47,460 nucleotides of DNA from Phycisphaerae bacterium (GCA_016782865.1 JADHXR010000041.1:1-47460); one strand, 5' to 3'. Shown: positions 1-9,502, numbered from the stretch's first letter. The notes: generated by a model not told the origin, from the sequence alone. Translations and numbers: made by a program.

Positions 1-265
1 GCGTCCCCGTGATTGCATTTTGCCTCCCACCCTAAAGATACTGTGCGATCAAAAAAACATGGCTCAGCCTAACACCAATGCCTGCGTGACGTGCACCGCT
101 GCCATAATTTTTTGGAAAGGATCTTTTTACACCGATCGGTTTATCAACCAGAGAGACCCACATTTTTCAGGATTTTTCTGAAAAACTAAAGATTTCGCGC
201 AAGATCGGAGATTTTTCCCCAAGAAGATAGTGAAAGCAATAAAAACTCATTGAAAGGGCAGAAAA
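1..265. other. Upstream region of the first gene, no gene seen
   Basis: I see no coding signal here. A small hairpin lies at 164-184 (7-bp stem TTTTCAG/CTGAAAA with an AT-rich loop), and the stretch from 165 to 250 is A/T rich, as expected for a leader or promoter region. No -35/-10 pair is convincing. The ribosome site GAAAGGGCAG sits just before the ATG at 266. Confidence 0.4.
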
Positions 266-2986
266 ATGGAACAGTTGAATGGTTACAGAATGAGATTGGT
301 ATTAGTTGGATGTGTAGTTGCTTTATTCGCCTTGAAACCCGTCAACATTCAAGCTCAAGACGGCAGGCCTATAGCAGATGCGGGATCATCTCGATACGCA
401 GGGCCAGACCCGATCGTTCTGGATGGAACCCGTTCTTATGATCCGGACGGTTCCGGCGCACTGAGTTACACATGGCAACAAATAAGCGGCCCATCCGTCG
501 TTATCATAGACGGAAACACCGCTACGCCCACAATTGCCGGATCCATACGACCAGATTCAGGAAGAGGAAAAGATCCGACACCTAAGCCTCAGGGTTTCCC
601 CCAGACAGACGAAGTTCAAGAATGCGAGTTCGAACTAGTGGTCTTCGATGGCGAGCTAACAAGTCTGCCCGATATCGTGAAGGTTGTCATTGTTCCGACT
701 TTTGGTGGAAGTACGATGGTATTGGAAAATGACTCCTTCGATCCTCAAAAACCAACGGTAGTGTTCTTCGACGGTGCATACAGTTCATCTGATCTTTCAA
801 AGGGGGGCAGGTCCTGGCAGCGAGGGGTAGGGTGGAAGGAGAGAGCGAACATAATTAGCTTCTCTCCCTACGTGGCTGACCCCGGCAGCCCCGTCGGATG
901 GTATACTGTTATGACTTTCTCTCGATGTGCTGACATGATTATTGTGTACCTGTCCGCCGTTGCGCCTGACTACAATCAACGCATTCAGACTATGGGTCAG
1001 AGCCTCGGTGGAATCCCGGCAATTGATGTCGCCCTGCGCCTTAACAAGATCTATGCAGACGCCCGATATGCGGTAAACCGTGTTAGCTTCCTTGATGCGA
1101 CCAACTGTTTGGCAGGCGGCGAGTATGCTGCAAGGGTCGCTGATTTCCTCGCGAGTCCCGTCGATGGCGAACAGTGTTGGTTAGAATCTTATTATGCTGA
1201 CACTCAAACCAACTATCGTAATGCGTTGAATGTTCACTTTGTAGCAGACGCAACCGTGAATTCTATACATGGGCTTCCTCGCGACTGGTATCGCCAGTCT
1301 CTTACACGGGAGGACATGAATGTATTCAAATCAGGAGTTATCGCCGGCGCATATTGGTCTGTTGTTGGGCCGGGCAAAAATCTTCAGCTCGCGTCAACAC
1401 CGGGCGTTGAGACATATAAGTTTACCTGGTATGGGAACGAGTTATCCGGCTATACGGATTTTCTTAATGAGTCATTGTACCCCGGAAGGCTGCCGGAACC
1501 TGTCACGCTCGTTGAACCTGTCTATACCGAAGACTCCAATGGCATCGTTTTGACCTGCAAGAGAAGTGAGAATGCAGTCGGTTATGAACTTCTGCTTGGT
1601 GCCGATCCTTATCGTGTTATGGATTACAGCATTATCTCTGATACCCCAGCCCCACCAAATTACGTCATTACCATGCTACCTTTTGAAGAAACCTGGTGGA
1701 CAATAAGAGTTCGTGACCAATATGGCTCCACTATCTATGCCGATCCGATTCCCCTCTACTACTTTGCTTCTAAGCCCGATCCTTCTGACGGTGCCTTACT
1801 TACAGTTACATGGGCGAGACTTAGCTGGACAGTGGGGATAGATACAGCTTCGCACAACGTGTATTTTGGTGACAATATTGATGATGTAAACGCCGGAGCC
1901 GAAGGTACGCTCCTGGCATCCTTGGGCCGATCTGCAGTAGGTGTTGCAGTTGATAATCTTATTGCGGAGACGACTTACTACTGGCGAGTCGATTCGGTCG
2001 AGGCTGACGGTACGATACATATGGGCGATGTCTGGAGCTTTACGCTTGCACCCCAGGCGGCCTATGACCCCATCCCGGCCGATGGCGCCGTGTTTATAAG
2101 CCCGGTTGTAAGTCTTAGCTGGGCGCGAGGTCTGGATGCGGCCTCGCACACCGTGTACATAGGCGAGAATCTCGGCGACGTGAACAATGCCACTGGGGGC
2201 ACAGCACAGTCGGAGACAACCTTTACGCCGGGCACTCTTGAATTAGACAAGACTTATTATTGGCGGGTCGATGAGTATGATGGCACAAACACTCACAAAG
2301 GTGATATCTGGAGTTTTGAAACTCCGCCCTTTATAGAGATTACCGACCCGAATCTTGTCGCCTGGTGGAAGCTTGATGGTGAATATTTCGATCTTGGCTA
2401 TGTCGTCGATCACTCCGGCCATAACCATCATGGCACTCCCCGAGGTGACGTGCACCCCGTGGAGGGGTATGATGGCGGTGCTATGGAGTTTGACGGCTCT
2501 GGTGACTACATTAACATAGACGGCTACAAAGGCATTAATGCTGACGCCAATGGTGTCCAGCCGGCATTCAGTGTCTCCGCCTGGTTCAAGACAACCGGTA
2601 ACGGTGAAATAGTAACCTGGGGCAGTCACTTTAGCGGTCAGAGATTCACATTCCGCCTTAATGAGGGTCGGTTGCGCACTGAGCATGGCAACGGAAATCT
2701 GCAAGGCGATACTGCATGCAACGATGGTGAATGGCACAACTTTGCGTTGACCGTACCATATGATGCCCCCTGTGACGACCCGGATACCGTAATCTACCTG
2801 GACGGCGTGGTTGACAGTAGGGTTTCGACCGGTACATCGAACACCTACGACCTCGTGGCCAGAGCAGATGTTATCATAGGCCGTAGCGCCACGAGCAGCG
2901 ACAGGTATTTCCCTGGGGTGATCGACGATGTCCGCATCTACGATGTGGCACTGAGCGCAGAGGAAATCGCAGTTCTAAGTCAATAG
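266..2986 (+). CDS. Secreted multidomain protein: PKD-like, alpha/beta-hydrolase-like, Fn3-like modules, LamG
   Basis: This is a 906-residue exported protein. Residues 1-30 form a signal peptide ending near NIQAQ. Next comes a PKD/REJ-like Ig domain (about 31-135; ADAG, LDGTRSYDPDG, YTWQQISGP). A region at about 150-385 resembles an alpha/beta hydrolase: it has a GQSLGG nucleophile elbow with Ser246, and the acid and His cannot be assigned by eye. Three Fn3-like modules follow (about 400-690); two of them carry the same TYYWRVD...GDxWSF signature. The C-terminal 200 residues are a LamG/concanavalin-like fold (LVAWWKLDGEY, DGEWHNFALTV, GVIDDVRIYDVALS). It probably acts outside the cell on, or while bound to, a glycan or ester. 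The start at 266 is preceded by GAAAGGGCAG; a longer overlapping frame at 250 is spurious. Its N-terminus (NGYRMRLVLVGCVVA) is nearly the same as in the next genes, which suggests one gene family or shared promoter/leader duplication. It lacks the dockerin-like tail of its neighbours. Confidence 0.8.
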   Translation: MEQLNGYRMRLVLVGCVVALFALKPVNIQAQDGRPIADAGSSRYAGPDPIVLDGTRSYDPDGSGALSYTWQQISGPSVVIIDGNTATPTIAGSIRPDSGRGKDPTPKPQGFPQTDEVQECEFELVVFDGELTSLPDIVKVVIVPTFGGSTMVLENDSFDPQKPTVVFFDGAYSSSDLSKGGRSWQRGVGWKERANIISFSPYVADPGSPVGWYTVMTFSRCADMIIVYLSAVAPDYNQRIQTMGQSLGGIPAIDVALRLNKIYADARYAVNRVSFLDATNCLAGGEYAARVADFLASPVDGEQCWLESYYADTQTNYRNALNVHFVADATVNSIHGLPRDWYRQSLTREDMNVFKSGVIAGAYWSVVGPGKNLQLASTPGVETYKFTWYGNELSGYTDFLNESLYPGRLPEPVTLVEPVYTEDSNGIVLTCKRSENAVGYELLLGADPYRVMDYSIISDTPAPPNYVITMLPFEETWWTIRVRDQYGSTIYADPIPLYYFASKPDPSDGALLTVTWARLSWTVGIDTASHNVYFGDNIDDVNAGAEGTLLASLGRSAVGVAVDNLIAETTYYWRVDSVEADGTIHMGDVWSFTLAPQAAYDPIPADGAVFISPVVSLSWARGLDAASHTVYIGENLGDVNNATGGTAQSETTFTPGTLELDKTYYWRVDEYDGTNTHKGDIWSFETPPFIEITDPNLVAWWKLDGEYFDLGYVVDHSGHNHHGTPRGDVHPVEGYDGGAMEFDGSGDYINIDGYKGINADANGVQPAFSVSAWFKTTGNGEIVTWGSHFSGQRFTFRLNEGRLRTEHGNGNLQGDTACNDGEWHNFALTVPYDAPCDDPDTVIYLDGVVDSRVSTGTSNTYDLVARADVIIGRSATSSDRYFPGVIDDVRIYDVALSAEEIAVLSQ

Positions 2987-3016
2987 ATCACTGAAAGACA
3001 GAAAGAAAGGTGTAGC

Positions 3017-4129
3017 ATGAAATTGTTGAATGGTTACGGAATGAGAATAGTGCTAATTGGAGTTGTGGCTGCCATTATGCTTGGAGGCAAGACTGCGAAC
3101 GCAGATTTCACCTTCGGTGAACCCACGAACCTTGGGCCAACTGTCAACAGTTCGTCTGACGAGGGATCGCCGAGTATCTCGGCAGATAGTTTAGAGATAT
3201 TCTTCGATTCAAATCGTGGCGGTGCTTCAGGTGGTTATGACTTATGGGTATCGACGCGACAAACGACATGGCAAATGACGGAGCTTGTCTGGGGTACACC
3301 AATAAATCTTGGGCCACCTATCAACACGCCCTTCTATGATCATCACCCCAGTATCTCGCTCGATGGACTAACGCTCTACTTTACCTCCGATCGCCCCGGA
3401 GGATATGGTGACCGAGACCTCTGGGTGACAACACGGTCTGCGACAAGTGAGCCTTGGTCAGAGCCAGTGAATCTTGGGCCAACGGTTAACAGTTCGTCGA
3501 GAGACGCTGCCCCGAGCATCTCGGCCGACGGACTGGAGCTTTTCTTCCACTCCAATCGGCCCGGTGGGTATGGTGACCAGGACATATGGGTAACGATCCG
3601 GGCAACTACCTCTGACCCTTGGGCCGAACCTGTGAATCTTGGACCAGGGCTGAACAGCTCGTCAAAGGATGGAGTATCGGACATTTCTGCCGATGGTCTG
3701 ATGCTTTTTTTCCGCTCTCAGAAATCCGGAACATACGGATCGGGCGATATATGGTTTTCAAAGCGAGCAACAGTAAAAGATGACTGGGGCATGCCGGTAC
3801 ATCCTGGGCCACCGATTAACACCACTGCTAGCGACTCTAGCCCCAACATCTCAGCCGACGGCTCCATCCTCTATTTTCATTCAGACCGCGCCGGAGGGCT
3901 TGGTGTCGACCTATGGCAGGTGTCCATCATCCCCATCGTGGACCTTAATGCTGACGGAATAGTTGATTCTGCTGACATGTGCATAATAGTTGACCAATGG
4001 GGAACAGATGATCCCTTATGTGACATTGGCCCAATGCCCTGGGGTGACGGCATCGTCGATGTCCAGGACCTGATCGTCCTTGCTGAGCATTTATTCGAGG
4101 AAGTCCCTCCGGTTGAATCGGTTAGATAG
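3017..4129 (+). CDS. Secreted five-blade PD40 protein with dockerin-like C-terminus, copy 1
   Basis: This 370-residue protein has a signal peptide (residues 1-29, cleavage near TANA-DF) and five PD40/TolB-type beta-propeller repeats. Each repeat is about 55-60 residues and is built on PSISADGLxLxFxSxRPGG, a DLWVTTR strand, and EPVNLGPTVNSS. The tail (about 312-360) is a pair of calcium-loop motifs like type I dockerin: DLNADGIVDSAD, and a modified second loop MPWGDGIVDVQDL followed by an AEHLFEE helix. PD40 repeats usually form extracytoplasmic propellers; dockerins bind cohesins or serve as sorting tails. The ligand is unknown. Start: AAAGAAAGGTGTAGC precedes the ATG. It is the first of five tandem paralogues on the same strand, 30 bp after the preceding gene, so co-transcription is likely. 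Confidence 0.85.
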   Translation: MKLLNGYGMRIVLIGVVAAIMLGGKTANADFTFGEPTNLGPTVNSSSDEGSPSISADSLEIFFDSNRGGASGGYDLWVSTRQTTWQMTELVWGTPINLGPPINTPFYDHHPSISLDGLTLYFTSDRPGGYGDRDLWVTTRSATSEPWSEPVNLGPTVNSSSRDAAPSISADGLELFFHSNRPGGYGDQDIWVTIRATTSDPWAEPVNLGPGLNSSSKDGVSDISADGLMLFFRSQKSGTYGSGDIWFSKRATVKDDWGMPVHPGPPINTTASDSSPNISADGSILYFHSDRAGGLGVDLWQVSIIPIVDLNADGIVDSADMCIIVDQWGTDDPLCDIGPMPWGDGIVDVQDLIVLAEHLFEEVPPVESVR

Positions 4130-4176
4130 AACGCACATAAAGACTAAAAGGACAATGTCGCATGAAAGTCTTCATC

Positions 4177-4291
4177 TGTCATGTCGAGCGCAGTCGAGAC
4201 ATCTGGTCACATGAGGGACTGGTTTTGCAATCGCAGCCAGATTCCTCCACAAAGTTTACCCTGAGCGAAGCCGAATGGGGTCGGAATGACA
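4177..4291. repeat. Foldback intergenic repeat between PD40 copies 1 and 2
   Basis: The element starts with tgtcatgtcgagcgcagtcg and ends with the near-complement ...gaagccgaatggggtcggaatgaca, so its ends (TGTCAT/ATGACA) are inverted. It fills most of the gap between two genes and produces spurious reading frames on both strands. From general knowledge, intergenic elements carrying 'GAGCGnAGTCGA' and 'CTGAGCGAAGC' cores are widespread in environmental genomes. I see only one copy in this window. Confidence 0.6.
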
Positions 4292-4318
4292 CACAAAGAA
4301 GAAAGGAAGGTGCAAGAA

Positions 4319-5437
4319 ATGAAATGGTTCAATGGTTACAGAATGAGATTGATGTTTGTTGGATGTGTAGCCGCTGTTGTGCTTGGCGGTGGAAGTACTA
4401 AGGCAGATTTCACCTTCGGAGAGCCCACAAATCTGGGGCCTACGGTCAACAGTTCAGCTCGTGATCATGGACCTAGTATCTCGCCAGACGGTTTAGAGCT
4501 TTACTTCGGCTCTCGACGCCCTGGAGGGTATGGAGCCACCGATCTTTGGGTAGCGACGCGGGCAACTAAAGACGACCCGTGGGAAGAACCTGTCAATCTC
4601 GGTCATCTGCTAAATACCGGGGAAACTGATTCCGGCCCGAGTATCTCATCGGATTGCCTGAATCTATACTTTGACTCCAGGCGCGCCGGTGGGTACGGAG
4701 AGAGGGATATATACGTAACGACGCGAGCAACAAAAAACGATTCCTGGGGTGACCCGATGAATCTCGGGCCAACTGTCAACAGTCAGTCTGCAGAAGCTCA
4801 TCCTACCATCTCGGACGATGACCTTGAGCTCTTTTTCTTCTCTGACCGACCTGGTGGTTACGGCAACTATGACCTATGGGTGACAACGCGGGCAGCTACC
4901 TACGACGACTGGGGCGTGCCGAAGAACCTCGGTCCGCTGATTAACAGTGCGGGTACGGAGTTTGGCACATGCATTTCATCCGACAGTCGAATTCTCTTTT
5001 TCGGCGGATACAATTGGCCCAATGGGTACGGTGATGTAGACCTATGGATCACGAGGCGAGCGACAAAAGACGACCCGTGGAGCCCACCGAGGAACGTTGG
5101 GCCCGTGGTCAACACGTATTCTGCAGAGGCTTATCCGAGCATCTCGGCTGATGGACGCACACTTTATTTCTGCGACTACGGCACTATACAGCGCCCTGGC
5201 GGCTACGGAGACGATGACCTATATCAGGCCCCAATTATCCCCATCGTTGACTTCAACGGCGATGGAATTGTCGACGCCGCTGACATGTGCATTATGGTTG
5301 ACCACTGGGGCACGGACGAGCCATTGTGTGACATTGGCCCGATGCCCTGGGGTGACGGCATCGTCGATGTTCAGGACCTGATCATCCTTGCGGAGCATCT
5401 GTTCGAGGAGTTTCCGCCGGTTGAATCAGTAGAATAA
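4319..5437 (+). CDS. Secreted five-blade PD40 protein with dockerin-like C-terminus, copy 2
   Basis: The protein is 372 residues from the chosen ATG at 4319, which follows GAAAGGAAGG. An ATG 33 bp upstream is in frame but lies in the foldback repeat and would put charged residues before the signal peptide (WFNGYRMRLMFVGCVAAVVLGG). The architecture equals its neighbours: five blades and a DFNGDGIVDAAD / PWGDGIVDVQDL tail. Blade 2 has SSDCLN in place of the usual SADGL, and blades 4 and 5 have insertions (GGYNWPNGYG, CDYGTIQRPGG). These changes show divergence after duplication rather than a recent identical copy. Function is unknown; extracytoplasmic binding is inferred from the family. Confidence 0.85.
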   Translation: MKWFNGYRMRLMFVGCVAAVVLGGGSTKADFTFGEPTNLGPTVNSSARDHGPSISPDGLELYFGSRRPGGYGATDLWVATRATKDDPWEEPVNLGHLLNTGETDSGPSISSDCLNLYFDSRRAGGYGERDIYVTTRATKNDSWGDPMNLGPTVNSQSAEAHPTISDDDLELFFFSDRPGGYGNYDLWVTTRAATYDDWGVPKNLGPLINSAGTEFGTCISSDSRILFFGGYNWPNGYGDVDLWITRRATKDDPWSPPRNVGPVVNTYSAEAYPSISADGRTLYFCDYGTIQRPGGYGDDDLYQAPIIPIVDFNGDGIVDAADMCIMVDHWGTDEPLCDIGPMPWGDGIVDVQDLIILAEHLFEEFPPVESVE

Positions 5438-5504
5438 ATCACACACTTTTAGCTGGATACAACAAGTTTCCTCTCCGGCCTGAGGGCAGAAAGGTAGGTG
5501 TAGC

Positions 5505-6602
5505 ATGAAATTGTTGAATAGTGACAGAATGAGACTGGTAGTAGTTGGATATGTTGCCACTCTTGTGCTTTGCGGTGGAAGTGCGAAGGCAGATTTCACC
5601 TTCGGTGAACCCACGAATCTGGGGCCGACAGTCAACAATTCGTCGAATGACCGTATGCCGAGCGTCTCGACTGACGGCCTAACGCTCTACTTTACCTCTG
5701 ACCGGCCCGGCGGCCATGGTAACCACGACATATGGATCACCGAACGACAAACGTCAGAACGAAATCCAGAGGGGTACTGGATTGAACCAGTGAATCTTGG
5801 GCCAGCGGTTAACACGCCCTCTACTGATAGTCACCCCAGTATCTCGCTCGATGGACTCACGCTATTCTTTGCATCCAATCGACCTGGTGGCTCAGGTGGC
5901 GAGGACCTCTGGGTGACAACACGGTCTACGACAAATGAGCCTTGGTCAGAGCCGATAAATCTTGGCCCAACGGTTAACAGTTCGTCGAGAGAGCTTGGCC
6001 CGTGCATCTCGGCTGACGGTCTGGAGCTTTTTTTCCATTCCAACCGATCAGGTGGGCAAGGTGACCATGACACATGGGTAACGACCAGGGCAACTACCTC
6101 TGATCCTTGGGCCGAACCTATGAATCTTGGGCCAGGCCTCAATGGACCGGCTATGGATGGGGGACCGGACATTTCTACCGACGGTCTGATGCTCTTCTTC
6201 CGATCTTATGGGGGAAGTAGTTACGGCGGGGCCGACATATGGTTTTCAAAGCGAGCAACAGTAAACGATGACTGGGACATGCCGGTACACCTTGGGCCAC
6301 CGGTTAATACCTCCGCGGAGGACTCCATGCCCAGCGTCTCAGCCGACGGTTACATCCTCTATTTTCAATCAAATCGTGCTGGCGGACTTGGTGGTTACGA
6401 CCTATGGCAAGCGCCAATCATTCCCATCGTTGATCTCAATAGCGACGGCGTTGTCGATGCTGCCGATATGTGCATCATCGTGGACCACTGGAGCACAGAT
6501 AATTCACTATGTGATATTGGCCCGATGCCCTGGGGCGATGGCATCGTCGATGTCCAGGACCTGATCGTCCTTGCCGAGCATTTATTCGAGGAAATCCCAT
6601 GA
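5505..6602 (+). CDS. Secreted five-blade PD40 protein with dockerin-like C-terminus, copy 3
   Basis: This 365-residue paralogue has a signal peptide (VVVGYVATLVLCGGSAKA), five PD40 blades, then DLNSDGVVDAAD and PWGDGIVDVQDLIVLAEHL. It ends right after the EF-hand helix (FEEIP), a few residues shorter than the other copies. Blades 2 and 3 are closest to copy 1 (PSISLDGLTL; ADGLELFFHSNR), and the first 35 bp of the coding region match copy 1 closely, so copies 1 and 3 are probably the nearest pair. The start is supported by GCAGAAAGGTAGGTGTAGC before the ATG. The gap upstream is 67 bp. Confidence 0.85.
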   Translation: MKLLNSDRMRLVVVGYVATLVLCGGSAKADFTFGEPTNLGPTVNNSSNDRMPSVSTDGLTLYFTSDRPGGHGNHDIWITERQTSERNPEGYWIEPVNLGPAVNTPSTDSHPSISLDGLTLFFASNRPGGSGGEDLWVTTRSTTNEPWSEPINLGPTVNSSSRELGPCISADGLELFFHSNRSGGQGDHDTWVTTRATTSDPWAEPMNLGPGLNGPAMDGGPDISTDGLMLFFRSYGGSSYGGADIWFSKRATVNDDWDMPVHLGPPVNTSAEDSMPSVSADGYILYFQSNRAGGLGGYDLWQAPIIPIVDLNSDGVVDAADMCIIVDHWSTDNSLCDIGPMPWGDGIVDVQDLIVLAEHLFEEIP

Positions 6603-6682
6603 TCTGGAAGGTTTGGCCTACCATGCTGACAATATGAACCGTTTCCTGTTTGAGCAGGGACAAGCTTTAAAGGAGAGAAAAA

Positions 6683-7768
6683 ATGAAAAAGACGATTTCA
6701 CTCACGTTGGTTTTGGCATTGTGTATGGTTGCGAAGGTTGCGAAGGCAGATTTCACCTTCGGCGAGCCCATAAATCTGGGGCCGACGGTCAATAGTTCCG
6801 CCGGTGATAACGCGCCATACATCTCGGCTGATGGGCTGGCACTTTATTTTCACTCTGTTCGCCCTGGTGGGTACGGCGACAAAGACCTATGGGTGACCAC
6901 ACGGCCTACGACAAATGACATATGGACAGAACCGGTCAACCTCGGCCCGACGGTCAACAGTTCCGCCGATGATAACGCGCCATGCATCTCGGCTGATGGG
7001 CTGGCACTTTATTTTGACTCCACTCGGCCTGGTGGATATGGCGAGGGGGACATGTGGGTGACGACACGGCTTACGACAAACGACCCCTGGACAGAACCGG
7101 TCAATCTCGGCCCAACGGTGAACAGTTCTGATGGGGAAGGCCGCCCGTGCATCTCGTCCGACGGCCTGTCACTTTACTTTAACTCCCCGCGTTTCGGTGG
7201 CTTTGGTTATAGCGACCTGTATATGACGACGCGGGTAACAGTAGAGGATGAGTGGGGGCCACCAGCCAATCTGGGGCCAACGGTTAACGCTCCGAATAAC
7301 GATATTACCCCGCGCATCTCAGCCGATGGGCGGTTGCTCTTCTTCACATCCTCCGATCGGCCTGGCGGATTCGGCCTAACTGACATCTGGGTAACAAGGC
7401 GGGAAACGATAAACGACGACTGGGGCACGCCGGTCAATCTTGGGCCAAACGTTAACAGCTCCGCAAAAGAGCCTGGCCTGGGTATCTCGACCGATGGCCG
7501 GACTATTTACTTCTACTCAGACCGGCCGGGGGGAGTGGGGGGGTTCGATATTTGGCAGGCGCCCATCATCCCCATCGTTGACCTCAACGGCGACGGAATC
7601 GTCGACGCTGCCGATATGTGCATCGTGGTCGATCATTGGGGTACAGATAACCAATTGTGTGACATTGGCCCGATGCCCTGGGGTGACGGTATAGTCGATG
7701 TCCAGGACCTGGTTGTCCTTGCCGAGCATCTGTTTGAGGAAATTCCGCCCGCTGGACCGGGCCGATAA
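6683..7768 (+). CDS. Secreted five-blade PD40 protein with dockerin-like C-terminus, copy 4
   Basis: This is a 361-residue paralogue. The signal peptide differs from copies 1-3 (MKKTISLTLVLALCMVAKVAKA) but the mature protein starts with the same DFTFGEPINLGPTVNSS. Blades 1 and 2 are almost identical to each other (DNAPYISADGLALYFHS / DNAPCISADGLALYFDS), a sign of recent internal duplication. The C-terminus is DLNGDGIVDAAD ... PWGDGIVDVQDLVVLAEHL. The ribosome site AAAGGAGAGAAAAA is strong. Copies 4 and 5 share the MKKT-type leader, so the array holds two signal-peptide subtypes. Confidence 0.85.
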   Translation: MKKTISLTLVLALCMVAKVAKADFTFGEPINLGPTVNSSAGDNAPYISADGLALYFHSVRPGGYGDKDLWVTTRPTTNDIWTEPVNLGPTVNSSADDNAPCISADGLALYFDSTRPGGYGEGDMWVTTRLTTNDPWTEPVNLGPTVNSSDGEGRPCISSDGLSLYFNSPRFGGFGYSDLYMTTRVTVEDEWGPPANLGPTVNAPNNDITPRISADGRLLFFTSSDRPGGFGLTDIWVTRRETINDDWGTPVNLGPNVNSSAKEPGLGISTDGRTIYFYSDRPGGVGGFDIWQAPIIPIVDLNGDGIVDAADMCIVVDHWGTDNQLCDIGPMPWGDGIVDVQDLVVLAEHLFEEIPPAGPGR

Positions 7769-7836
7769 ACCTAATGCGGAAGATATACATACAGTGTATG
7801 GCACGGAAACACTAACGATTTTGAAAGGGTAGCAAG

Positions 7837-9486
7837 ATGAAAAAGACAGTTCTACTCGTATTGGTTCTGCGTATGTCTGCCGAGATTGCCCATGCAGATT
7901 TCACCTTCGGCCAGCCCACGAATCTGGGGGCGACGGTCAATAGTCTGACCGACGACTATTTCCCGAACATCTCGGTTGACGGACTGACGCTCTACTTCCA
8001 ATCTCGGCGGTCTGGCTCGTATGGTCCCTACGACCTATGGGTAACAACGCGAAGAACAACAGACGATCAGTGGGGTGAGCCTGTGAATCTTGGACCGGTC
8101 GTCAACAGTTCGGCTCAGGACGGTGGACCCAGCATCTCGGCCGATGGCCTGTCACTCTACTTCCACTCCGTAAGGTCAGGTGTGGCCGATGTATGGGTGA
8201 CAACGCGCGCCACTACAAGCGGTGCCTGGCTAGAACCGGTGAATCTTGGGCCAACCGTCAACAGTTCGGCTAGCGACGTTTGCCCGAGAATCTCCAGCGA
8301 TGGCCTATCGCTCTTCTTTGAATCCGCCCGGGACGGCGGGTATGGCGGCCGGGATCTATGGGTGACGACGCGGGCAACGCTTGCAGACGCCTGGGGTCCA
8401 GCAGTCAATCTTGGGCCAAATGTCAACACGTCCGATGGTGAAGTTGGTCTTGATGTCTCGGCTGATGGCCTGGCGCTCATTTTTTCGTCCAATCGGCCGG
8501 AGGGATCAGGTGATTACGACCTGTGGGTAACGACTCGCTCAACTGTCTCAGACCCTTGGGGCCCAGCAGCGAATCTGGGTCAAGGGATCAATACGATTTA
8601 TGGGGAGAGCGGGCCGAACATTTCAGCCGACGGCCTTTCACTTTACTTCTGCGACTACAATCTCGCTAAACCAGGTGGGTCCGGAGGTATCGATCTATGG
8701 CAGACCCCCATCATCCCAATTGTTGACCTCAACGCCGATGGCATTGTCGACGCAGCTGACGTGTCCATCTTGGTTGACCACTGGGGTACAGACAATTCAC
8801 TGTGCGATATTAGCCCAATGCCCTGGGGCGACGGCACAGTCGATGTTGAGGATCTCAAGGTCCTTGCCGAGTATTTGTTTGGGGACATGCAATGTGTGGC
8901 TCACTTCAGGCTCGACGAGGCAAAAGGCAGTATCGCCAATGACAGCGCCAGGAACCGTGACGGCACAGTCCACGGCTACCCAGCTTGGCAGCTCACAGGC
9001 GGTGTCGACGGCGGCGCACTGCAGCTCGATGGTGTTGATGATTATGTTAGCACAGCCTTTGTCTTGAATCCGGCCGAAGGCGATTTCAGCGTATTGGCCT
9101 GGGTCAAAGGCGGCGCTGATGGTCAGGCAATCGTCTCTCAGGAAGGCGGCGTAAACTGGCTGATGGTCGATGGCGCCGGCGGAGCACTGAGGACAGATCT
9201 CAAAGTACCGGCTAAGGAAGGCCGAGGCGCCACTCCGGCCGGTCCACCTCTGATTAGCTCGGCCGTAGTGATCGACGGTGATTGGCATCGCGTGGGCTTT
9301 GTCAGGAACGGCGACGACAGGATTCTCTATGTGGACGGCAAAGAGGTAGTCCGTGACGCAGCCGTCGATCTGGAGCCTGCAACCGGAGGTCTGTACCTCG
9401 GTGCGGCAAGCAGCCTCGAACCGGGAACTTTCTTCTCCGGCCTGATCGACGACGTTCGCATCTACAATAGAGCAGTGAAGCCGTAG
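7837..9486 (+). CDS. Secreted PD40 protein with dockerin-like pair and C-terminal LamG domain, copy 5
   Basis: This 549-residue protein is the largest of the five. It has a signal peptide (MKKTVLLVLVLRMSAEIAHA), five PD40 blades (about 22-290), the EF-hand pair DLNADGIVDAAD / PWGDGTVDVEDL (about 292-345), and then about 200 residues of LamG/concanavalin fold. LamG signs are VAHFRLDEAKGSIANDSA, GALQLDGVDDYV, GDFSVLAWVK, DGDWHRVGFVRNG and GLIDDVRIYNRAV. The dockerin-like pair is therefore internal here, not C-terminal. The LamG domain resembles the one ending the gene at 266, so the array is bracketed by two LamG proteins. A relic of another gene tail follows immediately. Confidence 0.85.
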   Translation: MKKTVLLVLVLRMSAEIAHADFTFGQPTNLGATVNSLTDDYFPNISVDGLTLYFQSRRSGSYGPYDLWVTTRRTTDDQWGEPVNLGPVVNSSAQDGGPSISADGLSLYFHSVRSGVADVWVTTRATTSGAWLEPVNLGPTVNSSASDVCPRISSDGLSLFFESARDGGYGGRDLWVTTRATLADAWGPAVNLGPNVNTSDGEVGLDVSADGLALIFSSNRPEGSGDYDLWVTTRSTVSDPWGPAANLGQGINTIYGESGPNISADGLSLYFCDYNLAKPGGSGGIDLWQTPIIPIVDLNADGIVDAADVSILVDHWGTDNSLCDISPMPWGDGTVDVEDLKVLAEYLFGDMQCVAHFRLDEAKGSIANDSARNRDGTVHGYPAWQLTGGVDGGALQLDGVDDYVSTAFVLNPAEGDFSVLAWVKGGADGQAIVSQEGGVNWLMVDGAGGALRTDLKVPAKEGRGATPAGPPLISSAVVIDGDWHRVGFVRNGDDRILYVDGKEVVRDAAVDLEPATGGLYLGAASSLEPGTFFSGLIDDVRIYNRAVKP

Positions 9487-9502
9487 GTAATTGACGCACT
9501 GA

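Noticed and set aside
4162..4401. 79-codon + strand frame before PD40 copy 2
   Set aside because: It runs through the foldback repeat, has no ribosome site and overlaps the well-supported start at 4319 in another frame.
3017..9486. A cellulosome
   Set aside because: Dockerin-like pairs are present but no cohesin, no scaffoldin and no catalytic domain on these proteins. A cellulosome claim is not justified.
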